Source of the DNA: Eutreptiella sp. 'Long Island Sound 2002'
Lineage: Eukaryota; Euglenozoa; Euglenophyceae; Eutreptiales; Eutreptiaceae
Direction of reading: 5' to 3'
DNA: 64,000 nucleotides
Assembly: GCA_964036045.1 (NCBI GenBank)
Contig: OZ038383.1
Coordinates: 7,704,430-7,768,429 of the forward strand
Made by a program: the position numbers and the translations under genes. The notes beneath the pieces were generated by a model. That model did no database searches. It saw only the letters and a list, made by a program, of their open reading frames with translations, and had not been told where the DNA came from. Below, one piece after another: positions 11,401-24,209 of this stretch; the first letter of the stretch is position 1; every line of letters begins with the position of its first letter.

Positions 11401-14400
11401 GCCTCGCTGCCATCCACCGGACGATGGAGCAGCAGAAGGTGTGACCCTCCCCGACCCCCCGCCCAACGCTGGAGGAGAAAGGGGTGCGCACGGGGGGGGG
11501 GGGAGGTCGTTGGAGCCGTCTGGTCGGAGCCCCCTCCCCCCCTCCCGTTCAGTTCAGAGCTTGGGTGATGGGGACCATACCAACCACCCAGAGACCCCGG
11601 GCTGCCGGGGTCCGGGCGGGGGGGGGGGGGCGTTACCCTAAGATACAGGGCGCAAAAGGATCCCCCACGTCGCGCTGGTCAGTTTGACTGTACACGTGTT
11701 GGGGGGCATTTGTTTTGAAAATGTTTTTTTTCTTCCGGCGCCTTGGGCAAAATGTTTCAGTTGCAACAATAGTCCCGCCGCCCAGGCCCCTTTCCTGTGG
11801 GCTCCTGTCCCATGGGCCCCTGCAGATGAGTCCAAGCGGTTGTTCACACTTGCCCTGGTCCGCGCATCCATCAAGAAGTGCTCCAATTATTTCAGACACC
11901 CAGTTTCTCCGCGGACCCCCCTTTCGGGAGTGGGGCTGTGGGCTGGGGAAGATAGTGATAAGAGAGCGAGGGCTGGAGACGGGGCACGAGGATGGTCAAG
12001 AGGGGGAGTCGAGAGGGATCGAGAGCGCGGCGACTGTGAATGGGCGCGCATGGTTGGGGAGGGGGAAGACAGGTTTGGGTCTGGGGAGGGGTCGTTCGAG
12101 CGCCCTGAAGGTGGGGAAGGGGGGGGGGGTTCTCGTGCAACGCACCCCGCATGGAAAGACACAGGTGCTTCGTCAAGCGTGATGATGACCGTTGGTTTGG
12201 GAAAAGAACACCCAAACGTTTCTAGGCGGCCTTTGGCATCTGTTGTGATGGCGCTGAAGCTGCATTGTTGGTGCCATCGTCCTCATCACCCTCTGCACCG
12301 CCCTGAAGCTGTTCAACCTCAGCAAGCAGCTCAGTGTTCACTCATGTTGTCGAAAGCGTCGGTAGGCACACCGTCTTTGTGTGCACCCTGTGAATCTTCA
12401 AATTGCACGTACCTGTCGCTGCCAGACACTGAGACACATGATGCAACATCAGCGGCACACTACACATGTCTCGATGCATGTACAAAGGTGGGGATGCACG
12501 CGGGATGCACAGAAATGAAAGCTGGGTTTCCAAGGGGTTAGACGTCTGATCCCATATCTTGGGGTATGATACACGAATGACCCCCCAAAAAGGTGGGGGG
12601 TATATGACACCTGCGCCTACGCTTCATCTAGAAGATCCACAACGATTTTTTGGGAACAACTTTTTGCGGCTCAAATTGCAGGTCCCTGTGATTTGTCACA
12701 CACCGATGACTGTTTCGCCGCTTTTCAATACAAACCACATGCCCTTTTGGCACGGTCCGTGATCACATGTCGGCGATTGCTGCACCCCCTGTGCGGCATT
12801 GGCGCTTTACCTCACACAATCCGGGTCCCAAAATGCAAGAAAATGGCAACCGATCCGCAAACCGAAATGCATCGGTGCTCTTCTGCTGGGGGCCGTGCCT
12901 TCCCACGTTTGTGCGCAGTTTTCTGTGCATCCCACGCGTGTCCCCCATCTCATTTCTGTGCACCGCCAAACAAACCCGCATCCCCCGGGGGAAGACGGCT
13001 CCGCACAAACACCGGGTCTGGTCCCGGCATCGAACCCGAGGTGCCGCATCATTCGCGATGCCACCCCGTCCGCAGTGACCCCCGAGGGGCACACGGCACC
13101 AACAACGGTGGGCTGGTGTGTGGAGACCGCCCGACTCGTCCACCTCCAGCCCCTGCCCCCCGCCCCACAAAGACAGTAGAGTTAGGGTGCCTTTCTCCGT
13201 CTTGTAGCATATAAACACACTCGTGTTGACAAAACAAGGCCAACAGGCGCAGTGATTTGTATGGTAGCACATTTGTATCATACCAATGATCTCTTGGAAC
13301 TGCCGAACATTGCTGCATATGCATACCAAGACGTGCATGTGTAGAGCGCTTTGAGACCTGCTTGCGCCCCGCCCCACCCTTCCACAACAGACGCGGCTCA
13401 CGCTCTCCGAGAAGCAGGCGAACGCCCTGAAGCGCCTGAAGGCCGTACAGACCCAGAAGCGCGTGCTGCAGTTCATGTCCACGGGCGACACGAAGGCGCA
13501 GCTGAGCGAATTGACGTCCCTCGAGGCGGAGCTGCAGGCGGAGTTGGCCCATCACACGGCACAGGCCCTCAACATCTGCGGGACATCTCTGGGCGGCGAT
13601 GGCGCGCAGCTGCAGGCGCGCGTGCTGGAGCTGGAGCGGGAGGCGCGGGGCGCGCAGCGGCAGCTGGTCCAGGAGGCCGTGGCCATCGCCAAGGAGGAGG
13701 AGCAGCGCGCGCGCGCGGCGGCCTCGGCCCGCATGGCGCAGCTGCAGAAGCTGCGGGGGCGCGGGGCGAGCAACTGGAGCAAGGCCAAGCCCCGCGCCGC
13801 CGTGGCCCTGACGGAGATGAAGCTGCAGTGCGGCACCGACCTCGTCGAGCAGGCGGCGGCCGCGGCGACCACGGCGGAGATCGTGCGCAGCAGCGCCCAG
13901 CAGAGCCTCGCGGTGCTCCGCGACGAGCGCGCCGCGCTGCGCGCCGCCGTCGCCAGCGCGGTCTCGGTCGTGGAGGCCCGGGGGTTCGAGGCGGCGTTGG
14001 AGCGCGTGGAGCTGCAGGTGGCGCACGCGGCGCACCAGAGCACCGCGTCGGAGGTCGCGCTGGCGGCGCAGCAGCAGCGGCTGGCGGGCACGCAACTGCA
14101 GCACTTGCTCCTGCAGCTGCAGGGCCTGATGGTCAAGGCGCCGCTCGACGTGGCACAGTTCTGGGGGCTGCTGCCGGAGCTGCGCTCGGGGGTGGGGGAG
14201 TTGGGCCGCGCGGCCGAGGCCACGGTGGCACGGCTGCTGGCGCAGGCCGCGGAGCGCGTGCCCGCCCTCGAGGGCCGGATGGCGGAGGAGGGGGAGGCGG
14301 CCAAGACGCTGCCCGCGCGCATTCGGGAGGTGCGGGGCCAGGCCGCGCGGGCGCAGCAGGAGCTGCAGGAGCTGGACCGCGCGGAGTGGCAGGTGGTGCC

Positions 14401-17107
14401 GGGGCTGGACGCACAGATCCGGGGCCTGGCAGTGCAGGTCGAGGCGGGCGAGGGGGACGCGGGGGACGCCGGGGCGCAGCTGCAGCGCCTGCGCACGCGG
14501 CGGCAGGAGGCGAGCATGGCCTTCAAGGACCAGCGGACGGCGCTGCAGCAGCGGGCGGGGGGGCTGCGGGCGTGGGCCGACGACAAGGCCGCGGAGCTGG
14601 AGGGGGCGGCGGGGCGCGTGCGGGCGCTCGAGGCGCTGCTGGCGGTCGCGGCGCAGGCGCTCGCGGAGGACACGCTGTTTGCCAACCGCGTGCGGCGGGA
14701 GCACCGGGCCGCCGCGGACGCCGTGCGGGGCCTGTGCGGCGCCGCAGAGGCGCAGCGGGAGGCCCACGTCGCGCCGGAGGCCCTGCGGCCGCACATGCAG
14801 CGCGTCGCCGCGGCGCTGGAGGAGTACCTGCGGGTGGCCGCCGCCGCCACGCGGGAGACGGAGCGGCGGCGGGCCGCCGCGCGGCTCGGCGCCGACGCGG
14901 CTCCGGCGGCCCCAGTGGCGGACGCGCAGCCCGCGGCCGATGGCGGGGACCCCGTGTTCTACTTCGACGTGGAGTGCGTGGGGGCCATGCCGCCGGAGGG
15001 CCCGGACTGGCTCCACGTGCAGATGAGCCAGGCCATGCACCCGTGCCTGGCCCTGAGGGACGCCGAGTGCCAGACGCCGATGGAGTGGGCGCTGCCCCAG
15101 TCCCGGGGCTCCACGACCGGCGTCAGCCCCGTGCGCCTCAGCCGCAGCGGGTCCTGCGGGCCCGGGGGGCGGCCGGCGAGCGACGGCCTCCCGGGCACCG
15201 CCGGCCGCCGGTCGCGCCCGCCGGCGCGCCGGGGGGACAGCCCCTGCGCCCGCCCCGGCACCAGCACCAGCGAGGCCCCCGCGGTCGCGTGCGCGGTCAA
15301 GTCGCCGACGCTGGGCCGGTCATCCGCTGGTCGCTCGACCGCGGACAGCCCCCAGCCCCCGCTAGAGCTCTCGGGCCTCGAGCACCCGCCCCCCAAGGCC
15401 TTGGAGGAGGGCCCCCCAAAGCGGACCGCAGAGGGCGCGCTGATGCAGGTCAGTCTGGCCCGCATGATGCGCGGCGCCCCCGGGGCGCGGCACGACCGGC
15501 CCCAGGGCAGCCCCCGCAAGCGGCCGAGCCCCCGCGGGAGGGGGGAGGGGCCCCCGTGGCAGAGCGACCCCCCGGAGGCCCAGGCCGTGGGGGCGCACCC
15601 CGAGGCCACGCCCCTGCGGGCGATGCTCCAGAAGGCGGAGGAGCTGTACGCCGCCGTGTGCCTCCGCATGGCCGCCGAGCCCCCGCCCGACCCCGCCCCC
15701 ATCCTGCGCCTCTTCGCCGGCGTTCTGCAGGCGGCCGACGGTGCCCCCGCCGTCCGCTCCCCCCGGGGCCCGGCAGAGCAGGCCCGGCAGAGCCCGGCCG
15801 CTGACCGCGCGCTGGACGCGCTCGTGGGGGCCCCGATCACCGGGTTTGACCCCGACAGTCTGCAGCGCCTGCGCGCCGCGTTCGGGGAGCGCTTTGCGGT
15901 TGCGCTGCCGCGGGCGCCGTCCGATGCCGAGGCCCCGGAGCTCATGACGGCGACGGCGCAGCTGATGTGGCAGACGCTGGCGCTGTTGGGCGACTACGCG
16001 GCAGACCACGCGACGCGCGTCGCGGCGGTCCGCGCGCTGGGGCGCGCGGCGATGCCGCTGGGCGTGCCCGACGCTGTGGCGCGGGACGCGGCGGCCGCGC
16101 GCCCAGCCCCGGGCGGCGGTCCGCCGAGTGCGGCTTCCGGAGAGCGAGTCCCGGGCCCTGGCGTAGAGGCCCCGGGGTCGCGTGCGCCGCAGCCAGACCC
16201 CGGCTCTGCGTCTCCCCCGGTGCCCGCCTCTGCCGCGGAGCCTGCGGCAGAGCACAGGCACACCCCCTACGGCCCAGCGGGGGGCGTGCCTCAGCTGTGG
16301 GCGCCGGGGCTGCCCCCGCAGGACCGGCCCATGCCCCACGCCACAGTTCTGGGGGCGGTCCGTGTCGCCGACGACGCCGCCCCCGCGCCCGCCCACGTGC
16401 CCCCCTCCTCCGACAAAGGCGCCCCGACCCTCTCTACCAGCGTCCCGGTCCTCGCCGCCCCCACCGGCCCCTCCGTCAGTGTCCCGGCGCCCGCGCCCTC
16501 CAACACGGCCGCGGCGACGGAGCCCCCGCCGGTGGTCCTGCCCCCCCTCTATATCCCTCCCGCCCCCGCCGCCGGTCGCGCGGTCGCCGAGCGGCCCAGG
16601 CAGAACCCCAACGCGAACCCCGTCTCGTTCGTCGCCCGCGCCGCCACGCACTTCCGCGGGCGCCGGCGTGTGCGCCTGCAGCTGCCGCCCTCCTCCCCCG
16701 AGGCCCCGGACGCCCCCGCCGGCACGCCGCTGCCGGCCCTCGCCGCCCTTGAGGACCCGCTGTCCCTGTACGCCCTCGCCCCGGCGCTCCTGAAGACCGG
16801 CATGGCGGCGGTGCAGAAGCGGGCGGGAGCGCAGCCCCGGGCCGAGCTCGCCGGCAGTTTCGGCCCCGACAAGCCCCCGCAGGCGGAGCTGCGGGACGCG
16901 GCGGCCGCCCGGAAGGCGCGACGGCGGCGCAGCCGCGGGGACCCACTTCCAAAGATCGGCCGGCAGTCGCCGTCCCCGGCCCCGGTGGCCGCCTTCACGC
17001 AGCGTCGCGCGCAGCCGGCCCGCCTGCAGCTGGTCACGAAGCCTGCGGGGACCCCCATGCTGCCCCCCATCAACACCACCGGCAGCAACGCGTCGTTCGC
17101 GCGGTGA
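5478..17107 (+). CDS. Giant coiled-coil protein with degenerate class III nucleotidyl-cyclase-like domain; join 5478-11438 and 13391-17107
   Basis: I infer a two-exon gene of about 3,225 residues. Exon 1 is open to a TGA at 11442, but AAG|GTGTGA at 11438/11439 is a plausible donor. TTCCACAACAG ending at 13390 is a plausible acceptor, and both junctions fall between codons. Residues ~195-350 resemble a class III cyclase: VFAVAHIPGAQ (~202) sits where the first metal-binding Asp belongs but lacks it, HADTLQCWFPS keeps the second Asp (~249), and GGEVVLSG (~342) resembles the C-terminal box. From ~735 the protein is mostly Ala/Glu/Leu/Arg coiled coil, continuing into exon 2 to ~14900 and then becoming Pro-rich and probably disordered. 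Codons end almost always in G or C. The start is uncertain: ATG 5478, or an exon beginning at 5499. A structural (cytoskeletal, flagellar or centrosomal) role is a guess. Confidence 0.7.
11439..13390 (+). other. Predicted 1952 bp GT-AG intron of the giant gene
   Basis: The stretch starts GTGTGA and ends in a C-rich tract followed by CCACAACAG. GC content drops sharply relative to the flanking exons, with G tracts near 11620 and 12120. Open frames here are short and not conserved in any recognisable way. The alternative is two separate genes, the first ending at 11444 and the second starting with an unseen exon. Splicing in phase and the continuous coiled-coil character on both sides favour one gene. 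Confidence 0.6.
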
Positions 17108-18965
17108 CCCCCTCGGCGGACGAATGGCGCTGGGGGCCCTTGTGGCCCGCACACCCTCCCGGACCCGGGCCGCCCAATGCCGTAGCGTACAGCGGAGGGC
17201 CGTCCGGATGGTTCTGTTGCCGTTGTGTCTTCTTTTTGTTACCCCCCGCCCCCCCCTCCACACACCCCATCCTCTGGCCCCGGCCGGGGAGGAGGGAAGT
17301 GCGCGTTTCGAACATCGATGGAGGGCTCCGAGCACTGTCCTGTGGAACTGATTGGCAATGAAGACCGTGGGAAGGCCGGCGCCGCTGGAGCACAGTGGCG
17401 GGTCCACGCCTGACCTTTGGAGGCCACACACGCACCACCCACCCCACCGCCACCCGCCCCTCTGAGTGGACCGGTGCGTTGAACAAGGAACAAGGTCGGT
17501 CTTCTTGCGGGTCCGTCCACACTGTCTGTCTGCCCGGCGCACATGTCTTGCCGGATGGGACCATGGCGCTCGTCGTGGTGCCGGGTATAGACCCCGGCTT
17601 CCCCTTGGGCCCTTGTGGAACCGCCCACCCCCACCCGCCAACACACACACCATTTTGCATCGTTCCTCCTTCCCACTCCTTTTTGAAGTGATGTGCCTTT
17701 GAGTGGGTGCAATGCAGTAGCTTACGTGGGGCAAGTCTACCAAAGGTCCCGCCTACACCTCCGCTCAGCTTACCCTAACCAGCTGCCCCCCCCCCCCCCC
17801 CAGCACCACCTCTCGACGGGGAGGTGACAGGGGGAAGAAACAGCTCAGTGCGACGAACACCTAACCCCTATTGCGTCCTGAGTCACTGCGCAGCAGCGTG
17901 GGGTGCTACGAACACTCGACCCCTCAGGCCCGTCATGTCCGTCATCACACCTCTTGCGTTGTTGTCGGTTGTGGCCCTCCGTCCCGGTTTGGAGGATCAA
18001 GCACTCAGGCCGTCCAGTGCCTCGTCCTGCGCGCCAGCCCAGAGGCTGCGGAACTCGTTCTGCCGTCTGCCCCACTTGCCACATACCCGAGACCCCCTGT
18101 TCGTGCACATTGCTGAGGATGGGGGCAATGCCACGGGGACGTGTCCATGCAGCCGGCCATTGCCCGTGCCTGCCCCCACTGCCCCATACTGACCTCTCTC
18201 TAGTGATGGACCTTCATAGGCTCTTGCCCTGTGACATGGTGCTCGGCCGGCATAGGGGTCAGGCCGTGGGGTCACCCAGCCCCCTACTCTGTTTCTCATT
18301 CGGGCATCTCACAGCCATGTCAAGACAGGCATGGCTCAACCGGCGTGTTGCCTCACAGTGTGCCCATGTTCCACACATTCGCCTTGTGACCCACTGACGC
18401 ACATTTGCCGTCTTCTAACGTCTGACCCGTGCCCCCGATGTGGTAACCTACGTGGTGATAAGAGCTGGGGCTTGCTCATAGTGCACGTGTGGGCAGGTGT
18501 AGTTGTGTGTTGATGGTTTCATGTGTGGCGCCCCTCCCCTCCCTTCTCTACGTTGCAGTGCATTGAATACCTGGACTATGATGTCTGGTCTCATCAAGGT
18601 GGAGTTGTCTGTGGTTGCTGTGGCCTTCTCTGCTTGGGGCACATGGTAGCGCAGGCTTGCGCTTGACGGGGGTGAGGGGGTACCACGCCCCAACTCGTTG
18701 GGGTTGCGGTCAGCCCTACGGAACGCTTCCGTCTGCTGCCAATGGCCCTCCAACCGGTTTACAGTCGCCAGAAATTGCTCCCCAACCGCTTTTCTAAACG
18801 TCGTAACCCCTTTTGCAGCCACTCTTGAAGCCTTCCGCCTTCCTTCCCCTGAAGCGCATCCCTGGGGCAGGGCACTGGGGATTACAACTGGAAAACGGCC
18901 AACGGCATGCCAGAACCAGCCATTACCTATGATGGGGTAGTGTCAACGCCTGACGTGCTATCACA
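17108..18965. other. Intergenic stretch with one dispersed repeat
   Basis: The segment at 17330-17413 (GGCAATGAAGACCGTGGGAA, then GCCGCTGGAGCACAGTGGCG and GTCCACGCCTGACC) matches 26077-26160 and is probably a SINE-like fragment. A C17 tract lies near 17785. No gene is recognised. Confidence 0.45.
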
Positions 18966-19497
18966 CACACACAGAATCCCCGGCTCACTCAACCGGGCTA
19001 AGCGTAGGTCTCGCAACCATAAGGTCGTGGGATCGATCCCCGGTTAGGGCATGTCTGGAGGCGGGCGGTGGCAGCCATGCGTCAAGGGCATCCTTTCTGG
19101 GGAAATCGCCAAATTGAGTAGGCCAAATTGAGTAGGCCGTGGCCGCCTCGCTGCCGCGAGCACCAGCAGCTGTGAAACCCCCAATACACACACAACACAC
19201 GGGGCGACATGGCGATGACGGGCTCGTTGAACTATTACCGTCGAGCTGGCCCGGCGGAAGCCACGGAGCTAACACCCCACTTCGAGGGTGGTCCTGGGGC
19301 AGCGAGCCAGGTTCTGGCCTAAGTGCATATCGCACTGGTCGAGGGGCAATACAGGGATGCACCCCTGGCCTGCACCGAAGGCCTGCTATAATGGGGAGCG
19401 ACCCAACCCGAGGACACCAGTGTGGCCATACAGGTCCAACCGGGAAGACCTGGTAAAAACGGTAATACTGCTATCACACACACACACACACACACAC
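18966..19497 (+). repeat. tRNA-derived SINE-like element with (CA)n tail
   Basis: The head at ~18979-19050 resembles an elongator tRNA-Met. It has a D-arm-like GGCTCACTCAACCGG, an anticodon region GTAGGTCTCGCAACC with CGC in the anticodon position, and a B-box-like GGGATCGATCCC. Stem mismatches argue against a working tRNA. The body runs about 400 bp and ends CCTGGTAAAAACGGTAATAC, then GCTATCACACAC and a (CA)n run to 19497. The same GCTATCACACAC also precedes the head at 18959, so it may be a target-site duplication. A related 3' end with its own (CA)n tail lies at 41816-41882. Bases 19498-20256 after it show no gene. Confidence 0.55.
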
Positions 19498-20300
19498 ACG
19501 GATCCTGAGCCAGACTAGAGACAGGCAGACAGCTGAGGCACTGTGTACAGTCATGACCCACGAACCATACCCTTGTTGCATTGAATGTGTGTACAAAGTG
19601 CCCCAGAGAACTGCTGCAGGCACGAACAGAGCATGGATTGAATCACCAATTGGCAATTGGCACACACATACACATCACACCAACAGAAAAGTGATGCTCC
19701 AGTGTGGTCCACGAGTAAGATTGCTCTCTTGCTCTCTGCACAGTTTTGCTGCCAAATATCAGCGATTCCAAGCAATTTAAGAAATAGCACTTCTTCGATT
19801 GCTTTTTTCTGGAGGGTCCCACTGCTCTGCTAACCATGGCGGCAAATGCATCTTCAACAAGTGTTTGTGCCATAAGTGGTCATGCTCGTTCTGGAATTGC
19901 ATGGCTTCAACTGATTGTCGTGCACTAGCCCTGAAACGGAAGCTGTCTGTCATCACCCAGTGTTGCCATGCCTCTATTTCTTTGTTCAGAACTTTAACCA
20001 ATGCCCTTAAATGTGTCAATATTGGTCTCGGCAATGTAGCATAGCTCGATGCAGATGCAGATTCTCTGAAATTCTATGCTTTATCCTGTTGGGTTCAGCC
20101 CTGTGTGCTGAAAGGAGGGCAAGTGCAGCTCCCACCATGGAGCTGAAATTTGGGTAGTTCCGACTATTGGTGAACAATTGCTTTCATTTGAACAGGAGAT
20201 CCTTTAAATCCAAACGTTTGCAACAAGCGGTGGAATGTTGCGGCAGGTGATTTCAGCCCCCCCCCCCCCCTCCCCCCCACCCCTTGTCCAAGCACTGCCA

Positions 20301-23300
20301 TCAGATCACAAAGCGGTCGTCCTACGGGTGACTGCGGAGGAAGGGCCTTTTTGCCCAGCACGATTTCGGTTCCCGGTGGACATGTTAAACGATGCCACAG
20401 CAGTACAGGGGTTGGGGGAGGGGCTACGAGAGTGGGCGGAACGGGGGGAGGAGCCGGTGGAGTGGTTTCGGGGGGTGGTGGGGTACCTGCAGCGCTCTGC
20501 GCAACAGTGGCGGCGGGCTAATCCCACGGCGGGCTACACAGAGTTACATGCGTTGGTGCGAGAGAGTACACCGATGGCCTTGGCTCCGGGGGCATGGGAA
20601 TACCTGGCGGAGCTGGGTCACGAACCCCCCACGGTGGGGGCGGGATACCGACTGCTGGTCAGCCTGCTGGCCAACTATAAGGAAAAGAAGTTCCAGGCAG
20701 ATATGTGTGACAGACTGCGGGCCCAGCTACAGCCCAGAGAGGTACGTATACAGGGCATGGCCGAGAGACGGCGCAGGATACATACCATGGTGCGGCAACT
20801 CAGACAACGGCAACATATGGCGCGGGTAAAGGACGAGCAGGGGAGGGTCCATGCACAGTCCAGGGGTATTGCGCGCGCGCTGTGTGAATATTGGTCTGGG
20901 GTGATGAGCGGGACGGCAGTGACTGAGGCCGAGTGCTGGCGGTACGTGGAGTCGTTGCCGATACCGGCCAAGGTGCGCGAGGCGCTCCCACTACTAATGA
21001 AGCCGTTGGGGGAAGAGGTGGTGCTGGCGGCTCTAGAGAGGCTAAAGGGAGGGTCATCGCCGGGGCGGGACGGGATCCCGGCGGAAGTGTATCAGCAGTT
21101 CCCAGAAATTTTTGTGCCCAAAATGTTGGCAGCCATTCATGTGTTCCTGCGGGAGGGGGAAGCGCCGGACTCGTGGACACAGTCTCTATTAAAGTGTCTG
21201 CCTAAGTTTTCCGGGGCGGAGAAAACCAAGGACATGCGTCCGCTGGCCTTGCAAAACGTGCTGATGAAGTGGGTGACAACTACTATTATGGTCCAGCTCG
21301 CGGACGTTTTTCCGCAGATTATTCCGAGGGAACAGAAAGGGTTTGTCCCGGGACGACACATGATTGATCATTTGATGTTTGCTCGCTCGGAGTGGGAGGC
21401 ACACCCAGACCAAATAATGGTAGCCATCGATTTTCAGAAGGCCTACGACTCGGTAACGTTTCCCATGTTGAAAGTATCACTGCTGTACGTGGGCCTGCCG
21501 GTGGCATATGTAAGTGTGCTGATGTCAGTGATGTCAGGGCCAGTAATGTTTTGTGTAGGGAAGGGGTTTGTGCCGGGTGAAGTGCTGAGGCCGCAGTCAG
21601 GCATTCGTCAAGGGGACCCCTTGTCCCCGCTGCTTTTTGATGTGATCACAATCTTTCTCATTTATGATTTTAAACGGTTGCATGTGACCGTACGGATTCT
21701 GATGTACGCAGACGATATTCTGCTTTGTATCCCGGGTCGGTTGGAGTCACAGGTGTCGGACCTGCGTGCCTTGATCTACTGTCTGCAGGTTTTTGGGTAT
21801 TTCTCGGGATTGCGGGTTAACTTTGAAAAAACGTATGCAGTAGTGAAAATTTCAGATCCGGACGTGCCACAGCCCAAGGCAGTGGGGGGCATAACAGTGA
21901 AGCCGTACGTGAAGTATTTAGGAGCGTTGGTGGGCAACCTCACAGTGGCGGCCTGTTATGCGCCGGTACTCGCCAAAATGCTGTCGCGCGCGCGCACTGT
22001 GGCGTCACTGTCCCTGGGCATGGCAGAGCGGGCATACCTCTTCGCCTCCTGGGTGGCACCGGTGGTATACCTCACAGCACGGGCGTATGCCCCGACAGAG
22101 CACGTCATCTCCCAGCTAAATATGATACACCGGGTGGCCCTCGATCTAACCACCTGGCACCTGACCATGCCTATACTCGCGCTGCCGGTGACGGAGGGGG
22201 GGTTTGGGCAGGCGGGGCTGGGGGTGTACGCGCAGTGGGTGCACAGCCAGGCATTCGTGCAGGTGGTGGTGCGACCGGCGTCCATCGAGAAGGTGCATGC
22301 GGACCCCTTTCACAGGTGGGCGAGTGGGAAAGGTCTGGTGCTGGACCCTCTATTCCTCCCATACCTACAGCTGGCTCCCATTCCACTGTCCAAGCCGACC
22401 TTTCTGCAGGGGAGCCTCAAGTGTTACTCGGTGGTGCGGAGAGGGGGGGGGGTGACGGCGCCACCCCCCTTGCATGATCTGCCTAACCTGCCGATATGGC
22501 ACTCGGTTTTCTTTCGGAATTCCCACTGGCTTACATATGTATCCCCCGCGCTACTGAAGAGCGGGGTGCTGCGTTGGGTGGACCTGATCGAGCGTAGGTC
22601 CATACCACAGCAGTTACATAGCAAGCTGGCGCCCACATGGCGGTCCGTCTATACCGAGTCGGCGCGAGCGGTAGTGGCCATGTATCGAGCGACCTATGAG
22701 CCGCCACAGGCTCCGCCTCTAGAGCAGTGGGGAGTGCAGTGGACCAAACAGCGCATGCTGCTTTTTTTGCAACAGCGCACGCGCCCCAAGGCGCGACAGC
22801 CACCAGACGTGTGGCGCGTTTACAACAAACTACATCTCCCAAAATGGGACTTGGATTTCATAAAGCGGGTACTCTGGCGCAAGCTGCCAGTAGGAGTGCG
22901 ACAAGAACGACTGGGGGGGAATTTGTGCCCGATGGACGGGAGGGTGGAAGACCATCGGCATGTGCTGAAGAACTGCTACTTCTCGGGATTCATGTTTGAT
23001 ACGGTACGCAAGGCCTTTGGCCTGGTACAGCGGGAGGGGGGGGCACTGGAACCGAGTCGCCTCCTGCTGGACGAGCCTCTGTTGTCCCTCCAAAGCACGC
23101 AAGGCCTGGTGCTATGGGCAGGCTTGCGGGCACAGTGGCGGTTGCGTTGTGAGGTTAAATATCAGCGGCAACAGGTGTCCCTGCATGACTTTGTGGCGCT
23201 GTGGGTGGCGGGGCTGGAGAGTTGGCGCAGTGAGCGTAACATGTCATGCAGTAGATCGGATCTGCAGCACCTCATCGCACAGTTGCAGGCGTGGGGGGAG

Positions 23301-24209
23301 TCCCGGACGATGTTTTGGAAGGCGCCTCAGGCACCCACAACAGCCCACGCGCCATCCACGCAGCTCGATCCGCTTCAAAAGAAGGAGGCAAAGTGGGGGG
23401 GGTACAAGGCGACACTGCTGAAGGAGCTGGGGGACATGCAGGCACAAGGGTGGGAGGTGGTGTATACCGATGGGTCAGCAAAGCGGGTAAGGGGATGGAT
23501 GCAGGCAGGGTATGGGGTGTGGTTTGGGGAGGGCTCATCCCGCAACTGTCATGCCTGTGTCCCGGCACACGAGCGCCAGAGCATCAGTCGGGGGGAGTTG
23601 AGAGGAGTCCTGCGAGCGCTCCAGGACCGGCGACCAGGGGAACGCATGGTAGTGGTGTTGGACTCCGAGTACGTGTATAAAGGGGTAGTGGAGTGGTCGC
23701 CCAAGTGGCGCCGACATGCCTGGCGCTGCGCAACAGGGGAGGTGGGGCATCGGGACCTGTGGGAGGCAATCCTGTGGCTGCGGGAGTCCGCGGGTGGGGA
23801 CGTACAACTGCGATGGGTACCCTCACATTTGGCGGTGCCGGGGAACGAGGCGGCAGATGCGCTCGCGGAGAGGGGGAGAGAACTACACCCAAACAATCTG
23901 TTGCCGCTATCCAAGCGACGCAGGGTCGCGGAGTGGGACGAGCTGGGGTTGGAACCAATGGTAGAAACCGAGCCACTATCCGATCCGGACACAGGGGAGG
24001 ATTCGGGGGCGGGGACATCGGAAGACGAAGAGGTGTTGTCCGTGTCATCAGCAGAGCTGTCCGGGGGCGGATTCTCCACTGATGTCAGTGATCGGGCACG
24101 GGAGAGGACGCAGGAGTTTGGCAACATGGGGGTGTGGGACACAGATTACAGTACGGATGTTAGTGACAGCCGGAAGCGTAAGGGCAGGAGGGTAATCAAG
24201 ACTTCCTGA
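20301..24209 (+). pseudogene. 5'-truncated non-LTR retrotransposon (LINE): end of endonuclease, reverse transcriptase and RNase H
   Basis: The frame is open for about 1,300 codons. It begins at the last motif of an AP endonuclease (SDHKAVVL), so the rest of the endonuclease and any ORF1 are missing. RT motifs are intact: GRDGIPAEVY, GFVPGRHMIDH, motif A AIDFQKAYDS, motif B SGIRQGDPLSPLLF and motif C YADD (21703-21714). A C-terminal zinc-finger-like patch (NLCPMDGRVEDHRHVLKNCYF) follows, then RNase H with all four acidic residues: TDGS (23469), the Glu of SRGELRGV, the Asp of LDSEYV and the Asp of NEAADALAE. RNase H is typical of R1/I/Tad-type LINEs. There are no internal stops, so the copy is young. 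It ends in an acidic/Ser tail. Confidence 0.9.

Noticed and set aside
6711-11417. 1568-codon open frame on the minus strand
   Set aside because: It is an antisense shadow of the giant gene. Stop codons are rare in DNA this GC-rich, the product is dominated by Arg, Gly, Leu and Gln with no domain, and GC3 bias fits the plus-strand frame.
13351-15804. 817-codon plus-strand frame overlapping exon 2
   Set aside because: The product is Gly/Ala/Arg-rich without helical heptads. The other frame gives continuous coiled coil and joins in phase to exon 1.
15362-17743. 793-codon and 663-codon minus-strand frames over exon 2
   Set aside because: Antisense to a GC-rich exon; Gly/Arg/Val low complexity, no motifs.
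20235-20300. Start of the LINE ORF at 20235
   Set aside because: These codons are read through the transposon TIR and C tract. The LINE begins only after the target duplication at 20299.
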